Source: Verrucomicrobiia bacterium (GTDB taxonomy: Bacteria > Verrucomicrobiota > Verrucomicrobiia > Opitutales > Opitutaceae). From it: 5,245 nucleotides of DNA. Each line of letters opens with the position of its first letter. The stretch's first letter is position 1. Positions 1 to 5,245 of the stretch are shown piece after piece. The DNA is taken from assembly GCA_030424825.1 (NCBI GenBank), contig JAUHWE010000385.1, positions 1 to 5,245 on the forward strand. Reading direction: 5' to 3'. The notes below the pieces were generated by a model. That model ran no database searches, was not told the origin of the DNA, and was given only the letters and a program-made list of their open reading frames with translations. Made by a program: the position numbers and the translations under genes.

Positions 1-494
1 TTGCTAACGATGGGAGTGGGGTCGAGCGGGGAGAGAGAGCGGGAACCTCCTAACTGGAAAAAAGAGCCGTCAATGAAAGCCGCTCCAGCGTAGAGACCTG
101 CTTGCTGTGGTGAGAGGTTGATCGATCTTACTTCGAGTTTGGGATCAATGATGAGCATCGATTTACGGATCGTTGCACCGTCAGTCCCACCCAAAGCGTA
201 GATCCATTTTTGGTCCAATGCGACCGCGGCATAAGCGATGGGAGATTCAAGCGATGCGAGCGTTCTCCATTGGAAATCGCGAAAGACGTACCCAGATGCG
301 TGAATGTGCTTGCCCTGTTCGTCCCAGGAAGATCCGCCATAGTAAGCCGGTTCTGATTCGCCCGCCAGAAAGGCGACCATTCCAGACCGTCCCTCGGGCA
401 TAGAGGGGAGTTCTTGCCAGATCGGGTCTGGCAGGGCAAAGGCAGTTTGCCCTGCCAGCAGGATTCCGAAAACTACTGCGAAAAGGGGTCGCAT
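1..494 (-). CDS. Exported Kelch-repeat beta-propeller protein, NanM-like, 3' end cut by window
   Basis: The frame stays open from an ATG at 494 to the left edge, giving 164 residues with the C-terminus missing. Residues 1-20 form a good Sec signal peptide: Arg2, then a hydrophobic core (LFAVVFGILLAG), ending in A-F-A before LPDP. The mature part has Kelch features: Trp-Gln-Glu-Leu-Pro near 26, then glycine pairs at 53-54, 102-103 and 149-150, about 48 residues apart, each after a hydrophobic strand (YYGG, IYALGG, FFQLGG). The P-I-A-Y-A-A stretch near 85-90 resembles the 'P-x-AYG' segment of NanM-type sialate mutarotases. NanM converts the alpha anomer of released sialic acid to the beta form in the periplasm. 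That role fits the sialidase-like and lyase genes upstream but is inferred. Other Kelch proteins, such as galactose-oxidase-like propellers, remain possible. The start lies 22 bp inside the FAD-oxidoreductase gene, which suggests coupled translation; the signal peptide beginning at this ATG supports the start. Confidence 0.82.
   Translation of the reverse strand, partial: MRPLFAVVFGILLAGQTAFALPDPIWQELPSMPEGRSGMVAFLAGESEPAYYGGSSWDEQGKHIHASGYVFRDFQWRTLASLESPIAYAAVALDQKWIYALGGTDGATIRKSMLIIDPKLEVRSINLSPQQAGLYAGAAFIDGSFFQLGGSRSLSPLDPTPIVS
428..458 (-). repeat. Perfect 13 bp inverted repeat (hairpin) at the FAD-oxidoreductase/Kelch junction
   Basis: Arms 428-440 (ctggcagggcaaa) and 446-458 (tttgccctgccag) are exact reverse complements with a 5-base loop. 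In the minus-strand transcript the hairpin begins 14 bases after the FAD-oxidoreductase stop codon and 36 bases into the Kelch gene, covering signal-peptide codons 13 to 23. No U-run follows, so it does not look like a standard intrinsic terminator. It could slow ribosomes, protect an mRNA end or give partial attenuation between the genes (inference). The arms are fully coding, so the pairing might be incidental, though its length makes that less likely. Confidence 0.6.
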
Positions 495-2371
495 GCTTGC
501 GGTGGATAGATGCGCACCTCGAAGAGTCGCGCGTGGTCTATTCCGTTGGTTTTATTGACGACAATCCGAAGGCGTGAGGCTTCTATTGGGGTTGCCAATT
601 TGTGAATGCGTTTGCGCTGATAATTTGATCGTTCGTTGTGGATCGCTTTCCAGTTTCCACCTACCTGAACCTCAATTGAATAATCGCTAACGGTCTCGGG
701 TTGAGGTCGACCCCATACCATGCGACTAGTGTATCCATCCGCCATCGACAAGGTCATGAGACGATGCATCCCGGTATCAAACACCAGTTCGATCAATTGG
801 ATCGTTACAGGTTGGTTCCAAGAAAATTCGATCCAGGCAGGTAGCCCAAGAGCTGGGTTTGACATCCAGCGATGGGTGGCTTCGGGAAAGCGATCGGGCG
901 GCGCTCCAATGGGGCCTTTTCCCCTCGTTCCGGATGGGTTGCGTAAGGAACGAGTCCACCCGTCGATGACTGAAGATGCCGGGCCATCTTGCTGTTCGCT
1001 AGAAGCGTTGATGTTGGCGCGTCGGGCCAAATCATGCGGATCGTCGTTGGGACAGCCAAGGAGCAGGGCATCGTCTCGAAGGAGTTGCTGTCGAATGAGG
1101 TTAATCGCATTCGGATCCGAAGGAAGGGAATCAGGATTCCGGTTGTTGAGGATGGCGAACGCGGCAGCCGTTCCCACGCCCTGGCCAATCGCGGAGCAGG
1201 TTGCCATCACTCGGGTTGAGGCGAAGGCAATGTGCGTGGCGGAAATATTGCGCCCCGCAAAAAGGAGGTTCTCGATGTCTCGAGATATACAGCTACGCAG
1301 CGGAATATCGTATAAATAGGGCAGAGGTGTTTGCGTGCAGGGCGCTTCATCGATGGCGTCGATCCCCTCGGGAGGATGAGTGTCGATTGGCCAGCCACCC
1401 GTTGCGATCGAATCGGGGAATCCCTTGCTTTGCATAAGATCGTTTTCGTGCAGCCGGTATTGGCCCTGAAAGCGTCTGCTTTCCCGTTTGCCTGGGAGAA
1501 AGCCGCACCATTCCAGGGCCCAGTGGGTGGCATCCAATTCAGAATGGTTTTTGATGTAGTCCCAAACCCCCATTAACGCTGCCAGCAACTCGTCGCGAAT
1601 GGCCTCGTTGTCCTTGATGGTGTCGAGTTGACCACCCCATTCCAGCCACCAGAATCCGTATTCAAGATTGAGATCTCCTCCAGGTTGACCGTAGGGACGG
1701 TGTTTGAGGGATTCGGCGGTAAACTGGCGTGCCCATGAGGGTGGCGAAAAAGGCATGGGGTGGGGATGTTTCCGCGCTTGGAAGAGCAGAGTCGAGCCGA
1801 GCGTTTTCTGATCTGCGTTTTCAGGAGCGAGCGATTCGGAGAACTCCGACTGAGCTTCTCTACCCATGGAAAAGGCGGTTCCAGCGAGGAAGCCTAGCAT
1901 GCCATCGCCCGTACAGTCCACAAACAGTTTTGCGGTGATTTCAAAATGGTCGTTTGTGCTGAGACGCTGTGCCAAAATATTTTGTATCCGATTATTTTTT
2001 ACGAACGCGTCGGATACACTCGTATTAAGCATCAAAGTGAGATTGGGTTCGCGACGGCAGAGGTCGTAGAGTCCGAGATCCATCATGGAGGCGGATCGTT
2101 GCGGATTGTGTACGCATTGATAGAGCCGGATCTCTTCAACGATGCCGCCCTCGCGGGCTTCGCACTGGAGAGGAATCCCTTCGCTCATTCCATTGGCGCC
2201 GACGATATGCATACGCACTTCGCTCGAGGCATTACCTCCCAGAACAGGGCGATCTTGGCACAGAATCACCTTCGCTCCTGAGCGGGCGGCGGCAAGGGCG
2301 CAGCTAATCCCGGCGGGTCCTCCACCGGCGACGAGAATGTCGCAATTGAGCTTGGTAAGATCTGTTTTCAC
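473..2371 (-). CDS. FAD-dependent oxidoreductase (FAD_oxidored type) with C-terminal discoidin-like domain
   Basis: A complete protein of 632 residues. The N-terminus carries a Rossmann dinucleotide-binding motif, GGGPAG at 16-21, followed by an acidic residue (Asp40) after the second strand and the L-G-G-N-A-S-S-E-V-R block at 44-53 typical of this family. Further family signatures are DCTGDG at 152-157, LPGKRESRR at 292-300 and the C-terminal FAD-contacting block FAGRNISATH at 371-380, continuing to G-Q-G-V-G-T-A-A-A near 397-404. Residues about 450-625 are a separate beta-rich module (N-A-S-S-E, S-V-I-D-G, W-I-E-F, I-Q-L-I-E-L-V-F-D, L-R-I-V-V, F-E-V-R-I-Y) resembling F5/8 type C (discoidin) carbohydrate-binding domains. 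There is no signal peptide or membrane segment, so it is probably cytoplasmic. Substrate is unknown; an oxidation of a sugar or sugar acid is suggested by the neighbours only. The start is GTG at 2371, sharing a GTGA overlap with the upstream lyase stop. Start and family are well supported; function is not. Confidence 0.92.
   Translation of the reverse strand: MKTDLTKLNCDILVAGGGPAGISCALAAARSGAKVILCQDRPVLGGNASSEVRMHIVGANGMSEGIPLQCEAREGGIVEEIRLYQCVHNPQRSASMMDLGLYDLCRREPNLTLMLNTSVSDAFVKNNRIQNILAQRLSTNDHFEITAKLFVDCTGDGMLGFLAGTAFSMGREAQSEFSESLAPENADQKTLGSTLLFQARKHPHPMPFSPPSWARQFTAESLKHRPYGQPGGDLNLEYGFWWLEWGGQLDTIKDNEAIRDELLAALMGVWDYIKNHSELDATHWALEWCGFLPGKRESRRFQGQYRLHENDLMQSKGFPDSIATGGWPIDTHPPEGIDAIDEAPCTQTPLPYLYDIPLRSCISRDIENLLFAGRNISATHIAFASTRVMATCSAIGQGVGTAAAFAILNNRNPDSLPSDPNAINLIRQQLLRDDALLLGCPNDDPHDLARRANINASSEQQDGPASSVIDGWTRSLRNPSGTRGKGPIGAPPDRFPEATHRWMSNPALGLPAWIEFSWNQPVTIQLIELVFDTGMHRLMTLSMADGYTSRMVWGRPQPETVSDYSIEVQVGGNWKAIHNERSNYQRKRIHKLATPIEASRLRIVVNKTNGIDHARLFEVRIYPPQACDPFSQ
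2368..2371 (-). promoter_or_regulatory. GTGA stop/start overlap, translational coupling of lyase and FAD oxidoreductase
   Basis: The bases read GTGA on the minus strand: GTG starts the FAD oxidoreductase and TGA ends the lyase. The only purine-rich stretch nearby (gaggaac) lies about 14 to 20 bases upstream of the GTG, too far for a usual Shine-Dalgarno site. Ribosome re-initiation after the lyase stop is the simplest reading and would keep the two cytoplasmic enzymes in step. Confidence 0.6.
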
Positions 2372-3312
2372 GTGTCGGAGGGGTGTTCCTCAAAAAGAAA
2401 AGGAAGGCCCTTTCTGAAGAGTGTTGCTAGTTTTTCGACTTCAGAAACGGGTATGCCAGCCAGGGGCCAGCGCGGTTGTGGTGAAAGCTGGGTCCAACCC
2501 CCTGCGGCAGCGAGGGCCTTGTCGAGAGCCGTGTTGGAAACTTTTTCCCGGTAGGGAGCGAGGGCGGTTCCGAATACATTCAGGATTTCTGCCTCTCGCT
2601 CGAGCGCTTTTTGAGGATGCTCCCGGATGAGCTGTCCATATCGGTTGGCCCCACTTGGGGAAAGACAGGCTAAGTTGGAGTAGCTCCCTTTTGCGCAGCC
2701 GGTGATCACCCCTGAAGCAAGACGTATTCCGGCAACAAATACGGATAGTTTCTCAGCTGCCGGACGCATTTGTTCGTGCCACTCGGCATCCCCGCCGGCT
2801 ACTTTGATGCCAATTATGCCATCGAACGAATCGGCGATCTGTTTCCATTCTGAAGGAGTGAGGACTTTCTGAGCATTGGGCGGGTTGTAGATGACCAGAG
2901 GGATTGGGGCGGCAGCGGCAATCATTTGCTGGAGAAATCGAAGGATTTCGTCCCATTGAAGGGGAGCCCATTCGGGAAGGATTACCTGAAAGGCTCCCGG
3001 ATTGAGAGCCCGGGTTTGCTCGATTCGCCTGAGCGATTCGGAGGCATGGGCGTGGGCGGCTCCGATTTGAAAAGGAATGCCTTTCCCCTCGCAGAATTCA
3101 GCAGTGGTGTGGGTGAGGCGAAGGAACTCGTCGTTGCTCTGAGCGTAAAACTCACATGCGGTTCCGTTAAAGTAGATTCCATCAACCCTTGCCTCAGCGA
3201 GCGCTTGCAGCTGATGAGTGATCCCGTCCCAAAGAATATTGTCGCTTTCGTTTAAAGGGAGAAGGAGGGTGGACCAGGTTCCATGGAGGGTAGCTGCGGT
3301 AAGCGGTTTCAT
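2368..3312 (-). CDS. DapA/NanA-family class I lyase (dihydrodipicolinate synthase-like aldolase)
   Basis: A complete protein of 314 residues, a normal length for this (beta/alpha)8-barrel family. Visible landmarks are the substrate loop NGTACE at 49-54 (GTTGE in DapA, GGSTGE in NanA), the catalytic tyrosine Tyr142 in VIYNPP, and the Schiff-base lysine Lys170 in GIKVAGGD. Family members form an imine between this lysine and pyruvate or a 2-keto acid, then make or break a C-C bond. Lysine biosynthesis is unlikely: the arginine that follows YN-x-P in DapA is missing (YNPPNAQ). Sialate lyase activity is also uncertain, because the second hydroxyl residue of the GGSTGE loop is Ala52 here and the NanA segment G-x-D-E is replaced by GIRLASG at 195-201. 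It probably belongs to an NGTA(G/C)E subgroup of unproven substrate that splits or forms a 2-keto sugar acid (inference). No signal peptide; cytoplasmic. It starts 3 bp after the upstream stop and overlaps the next gene by 4 bp. Confidence 0.9.
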   Translation of the reverse strand: MKPLTAATLHGTWSTLLLPLNESDNILWDGITHQLQALAEARVDGIYFNGTACEFYAQSNDEFLRLTHTTAEFCEGKGIPFQIGAAHAHASESLRRIEQTRALNPGAFQVILPEWAPLQWDEILRFLQQMIAAAAPIPLVIYNPPNAQKVLTPSEWKQIADSFDGIIGIKVAGGDAEWHEQMRPAAEKLSVFVAGIRLASGVITGCAKGSYSNLACLSPSGANRYGQLIREHPQKALEREAEILNVFGTALAPYREKVSNTALDKALAAAGGWTQLSPQPRWPLAGIPVSEVEKLATLFRKGLPFLFEEHPSDT

Positions 3313-3315
3313 AGC

Positions 3316-4548
3316 TTATTCTAAAAAAGCGGCGCTGTCGAATTGCAGACGCAGAATATCGGGCGAATTTCCGAATAGTCCTTTGTAGGTGAAAATATTT
3401 AGCAGCTTCCTATCTTGAGTATTCACAAGAATGGGACAAGTATAGTACCCGTCGGTCACTTTGCCTTGTTCTACGTTATCCAGGACAAAGTGCTTTTCAA
3501 CATTCAGAGATTTAGGGTCGAAACGAATGAGGGCCAGTTCCATCGGAAGGGCTCGGTTTGGGGCTCTCCAATTACGGCCACTGAGAAAGTAAGCGCCGTC
3601 GTAAGTAAATAGTCGGGGTCGTCCGATATAGGAGCTGATGGAAGGGGTTTGTTCTGTGATATTCGCTTCCTTGATCAGCTTGAAGTCCCGGTCGAGTTGG
3701 TGGAGTCGCTGATTGTTGTCGTAGCCGCGCGTTGCCACCAGGAAACCGTCTTCGTAGGGAATGAGGCTACTTTCATTGATGCGAATATCTCCGAATTCCT
3801 GACTCAGATTGCGGATGAAATGCCACGTTCCTCCGTTATCGTCGGTATAGAGCGCGTCCACGGATCGCCTTCCCCCGGCGAGGTATTCGAACGTCATAAT
3901 CAACGCGTAAAGACGTTGGCCCACAATCGCAGAGTGGAACAAGTAGCCATACTCGACACCGTCAATGACCCCGATGCGTTCGAGAGGCCCAAAGGTTTTG
4001 CCGTTGTCGTAGCTGAGGGCGCCTCTGAGGCCAATCCGGATGGCGGACTTCTTCTCATCGGTTCTCTGGGCATCGATGTAGGTGCCCAGTGTTCCGTTGG
4101 GAAAGCGAACCCATTCGCCCATTTCCATGATTCTATCAGGAATACCTAGTTGGATGGGGGCTTGAATCGCCCGCCCGGTCTTAAGGTCGAATCGAATAAT
4201 TTCCAGCACGGCTCCTGGATCCCAGCCGTGGTCCGTTCCCCGCTTGTAGGAAAGCATGATTTGATTGTTGCCGGAGGGAATGATTGAAGGAAAGCCTAGG
4301 TAGTCCATGGTTCCGGTTCCCCGATAAGAAACGATCGTTTCTTCAATCCGATACGAAGGAGTGGGTGGAATCGGTATGGCCGGTTCCGCCGAAAATAAAT
4401 ACGGCAGGATGAAGCTTGGGGCCAGCCACATGAAATTCTGGGAGGGCATTTTAAAGATGAAGGTCAAGGGAGTCGTGATGGAAAAGGAGCGAAGGCTGTA
4501 TTCCCTCGTTCTAGATCCGTTTAATCGGGTGAGACCTCTCTTAGGCAT
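3316..4548 (-). CDS. Sialidase-like BNR/Asp-box beta-propeller protein, downstream copy
   Basis: A complete frame of 410 residues. Two Asp boxes are clear: SYDNGKTF at 179-186 and TDDNGGTW at 235-242, the hairpin signature of six-bladed sialidase-fold propellers. Residues resembling sialidase active-site elements are Glu259 in INESSL, Arg274 in ATRGYDN, Arg310/Arg312 in GRPRLF and Tyr368-Tyr369 in DGYYTCP. The N-terminal arginine of the sialidase RIP motif is not seen; the equivalent stretch reads YLGFPSI near 83-89. It is therefore sialidase-like rather than a proven sialidase. A hydrophobic segment at about 39-53 (MWLAPSFILPYLFSA) suggests export or membrane anchoring, although no clean A-x-A cleavage site follows. 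The ATG at 4548 lies 2 bp after the upstream stop and fits coupling. Internal ATGs at 4449 (residue 34) and 4431 (residue 40) would place the hydrophobic segment close to the N-terminus, so the start is uncertain. Likely role: hydrolysis or binding of an extracellular glycan (inference). Confidence 0.85.
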   Translation of the reverse strand: MPKRGLTRLNGSRTREYSLRSFSITTPLTFIFKMPSQNFMWLAPSFILPYLFSAEPAIPIPPTPSYRIEETIVSYRGTGTMDYLGFPSIIPSGNNQIMLSYKRGTDHGWDPGAVLEIIRFDLKTGRAIQAPIQLGIPDRIMEMGEWVRFPNGTLGTYIDAQRTDEKKSAIRIGLRGALSYDNGKTFGPLERIGVIDGVEYGYLFHSAIVGQRLYALIMTFEYLAGGRRSVDALYTDDNGGTWHFIRNLSQEFGDIRINESSLIPYEDGFLVATRGYDNNQRLHQLDRDFKLIKEANITEQTPSISSYIGRPRLFTYDGAYFLSGRNWRAPNRALPMELALIRFDPKSLNVEKHFVLDNVEQGKVTDGYYTCPILVNTQDRKLLNIFTYKGLFGNSPDILRLQFDSAAFLE

Positions 4549-5243
4549 GCCTATTTCAGAAAGGCGGCGCTATCAAATTGGAGCCGAATGATGTCGGGCG
4601 GATTGCCTAGAAAGGCTCGGTAGTCGAATATGTTTAGCCGTTTCTGCTTCCCGGTATCCACAATAATGGGGCAGGGGTAATAGCCGTCGGTTACCTTTCC
4701 TTGTTCGGCATTGTCGATCGTATAGAGCTTGTCTACCGTTAGGTTTTTGGGATTGAAGCGAATCACGGCCAGCTCCATGGGGATTGAGCGATCAATGGCT
4801 CTCCAATTGCGACCGGTAAGAAAATATTTGCCACCGTAGGTGAACAGTCGGGGCCTTCCGATGTAGGAATCGATGGACGGTGTATCTTCTGTGAGGTTCG
4901 TTTCGCGAATCAGATTGAACTTGCGGTCCACAAAGTGGAGCCGCTGCTGGTTGTCATAGCCGCGGGTGGCGACGAGAAAGCCGTTCTTGTAGGGAAGCAG
5001 GCTGCTCTCGTTGATCCGGATGTCACCAAATTCCTGACTTAGGTTTTTGAGAAAATGCCAGCTTGTCCCGTTGTCGTCCGTGTAGAGGGCGTCGACGGTA
5101 CGCCTCCCTCCAGCGAGATATTCGAAAGTCATAATGAGGGCGTACACCCGCTTCCCGATCGTGGCGGAATCGAACAGGTAGCCGTATTCAACGCCATCGA
5201 TGACTCCCACGCGCTCGATTTTCCCAAAGCTCTTGCCGTTGTC
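3319..5243 (-). repeat. Tandem gene duplication (two sialidase-like copies)
   Basis: The segment 4554-5243 corresponds codon for codon to 3319-4008, an offset of 1235 bp. Encoded proteins are about 74% identical over 230 residues with no insertion or deletion, while the DNA differs at many third positions. The duplication is therefore old and both copies are under protein-level constraint. The offset is not a multiple of three and a stop separates the copies, so this is two genes rather than one fused protein. Confidence 0.85.
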
Positions 5244-5245
5244 GC
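4551..5245 (-). CDS. Sialidase-like BNR/Asp-box beta-propeller protein, upstream copy, 5' end cut by window
   Basis: The frame is open through the right edge, so the N-terminal part is missing. About 231 C-terminal residues are present, ending at TAG (4551-4553). The GTG at 5208-5210 should not be taken as the start: the frame continues upstream with DNGKSFGKIER, an Asp box matching DNGKTFGPLER of the neighbouring copy. A second Asp box, TDDNGTSW, follows. Hand alignment with the downstream copy shows no gaps and 171 of 230 identical residues (about 74%). The active-site-like elements are shared: INESSL, ATRGYDN, GRPRLFTY and DGYYPCP. The two genes are clearly products of a tandem duplication, and selection has kept the core while surface positions changed, which suggests two related but not identical substrates or binding targets. 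Whether a signal peptide is present cannot be seen. It is the first visible gene of the cluster; any promoter lies outside the window. Confidence 0.87.
   Translation of the reverse strand, partial: DNGKSFGKIERVGVIDGVEYGYLFDSATIGKRVYALIMTFEYLAGGRRTVDALYTDDNGTSWHFLKNLSQEFGDIRINESSLLPYKNGFLVATRGYDNQQRLHFVDRKFNLIRETNLTEDTPSIDSYIGRPRLFTYGGKYFLTGRNWRAIDRSIPMELAVIRFNPKNLTVDKLYTIDNAEQGKVTDGYYPCPIIVDTGKQKRLNIFDYRAFLGNPPDIIRLQFDSAAFLK

Larger units (their letters stand above)
1..5245 (-). other. Putative single operon for acidic-sugar (sialate-like) utilisation
   Basis: Five genes in one direction are separated by +2, +3, -4 and -22 bp, with no room for internal promoters outside coding sequence. Order of transcription: two sialidase-like propellers (at least one apparently exported), a cytoplasmic lyase, a cytoplasmic FAD oxidoreductase, an exported Kelch propeller. 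The set parallels glycosidase, aldolase and mutarotase of sialic-acid pathways with an added oxidoreductase. The pathway assignment is inferred from the combination, not proven by any one gene. No transporter, kinase or regulator is seen within the window; they may lie beyond either edge. Confidence 0.6.

Noticed and set aside
128..439. A 103-residue minus-strand open frame overlapping the Kelch region
   Set aside because: It is out of frame with the signal-peptide and Kelch-motif reading and its translation has no recognisable pattern; the frame from the ATG at 494 explains the segment.
428..458. Hairpin as an intrinsic terminator ending the FAD-oxidoreductase transcript
   Set aside because: No run of T follows the stem on the minus strand, and the stem lies within the coding region of the next gene.
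720..1319. A 199-residue plus-strand open frame antisense to the FAD oxidoreductase
   Set aside because: It is opposite the C-terminal half of the oxidoreductase, with low-complexity Arg/Ser-rich composition and no domain signature.
2368..3312. True dapA of lysine biosynthesis
   Set aside because: The DapA arginine after YN-x-P is missing and the neighbours are glycan-related genes rather than lysine or cell-wall genes.
3649..4149. A 166-residue plus-strand open frame antisense to the sialidase-like gene
   Set aside because: It lies fully opposite a well supported gene with Asp boxes and a close paralogue, has no family features, and looks like a shadow of codon bias.
5208..5210. GTG as start of a 219-residue upstream sialidase-like protein
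   Set aside because: The frame continues to the window edge and encodes an Asp box matching the paralogue, so the gene is truncated by the window and does not begin here.
3316..5245. One sialidase-like gene split by a frameshift
   Set aside because: The C-terminal halves are homologous to each other over the same 230 residues and each ends in its own stop after the same D-S-A-A-F-L tail, so these are tandem copies.

Overview
All genes in this window lie on the minus strand, so the operon reads from right to left. They are packed with almost no spacing: a 2 bp gap, a 3 bp gap, a 4 bp overlap and a 22 bp overlap. This looks like an internal piece of one operon. Both ends are cut: the first gene lacks its 5' part (right edge) and the last gene lacks its 3' part (left edge). 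No promoter, RNA gene, CRISPR array or mobile element is visible, and no stretch over 300 bases lacks a gene.

In transcription order the genes are: (1) the C-terminal part of a sialidase-like (BNR/Asp-box beta-propeller) protein, 4551-5245; (2) a tandem paralogue of it, 3316-4548, about 74% identical over the 230 residues that can be compared; (3) a class I aldolase-type lyase of the DapA/NanA family, 2368-3312; (4) an FAD-dependent oxidoreductase of the FAD_oxidored type with a C-terminal discoidin-like (F5/8 C) domain, 473-2371; (5) the N-terminal part of an exported Kelch beta-propeller protein resembling NanM-type epimerases, 1-494.

Sialidase-like protein, NanA-like lyase and NanM-like Kelch protein together recall a sialic-acid (nonulosonate) utilisation set, in which a glycosidase releases the sugar, a mutarotase corrects its anomer, and an aldolase splits off pyruvate. 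The match is imperfect. The sialidase-like proteins lack the classical RIP-motif arginine, the lyase lacks the residues that bind the sialate side chain in NanA, and an FAD oxidoreductase occupies a place not found in the classical nan pathways. The cluster may therefore act on a related or modified acidic sugar (inference).

The FAD oxidoreductase/discoidin fusion, the NGTACE-type lyase and the exported propellers suggest a member of the Planctomycetes-Verrucomicrobia-Lentisphaerae group, perhaps a polysaccharide-degrading verrucomicrobium. This is a judgement from protein style, not from a marker gene. None of the four visible starts has a strong Shine-Dalgarno sequence, so translation probably relies on coupling between adjacent genes. 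A perfect 13 bp hairpin lies at the FAD-oxidoreductase/Kelch junction and could tune expression there.
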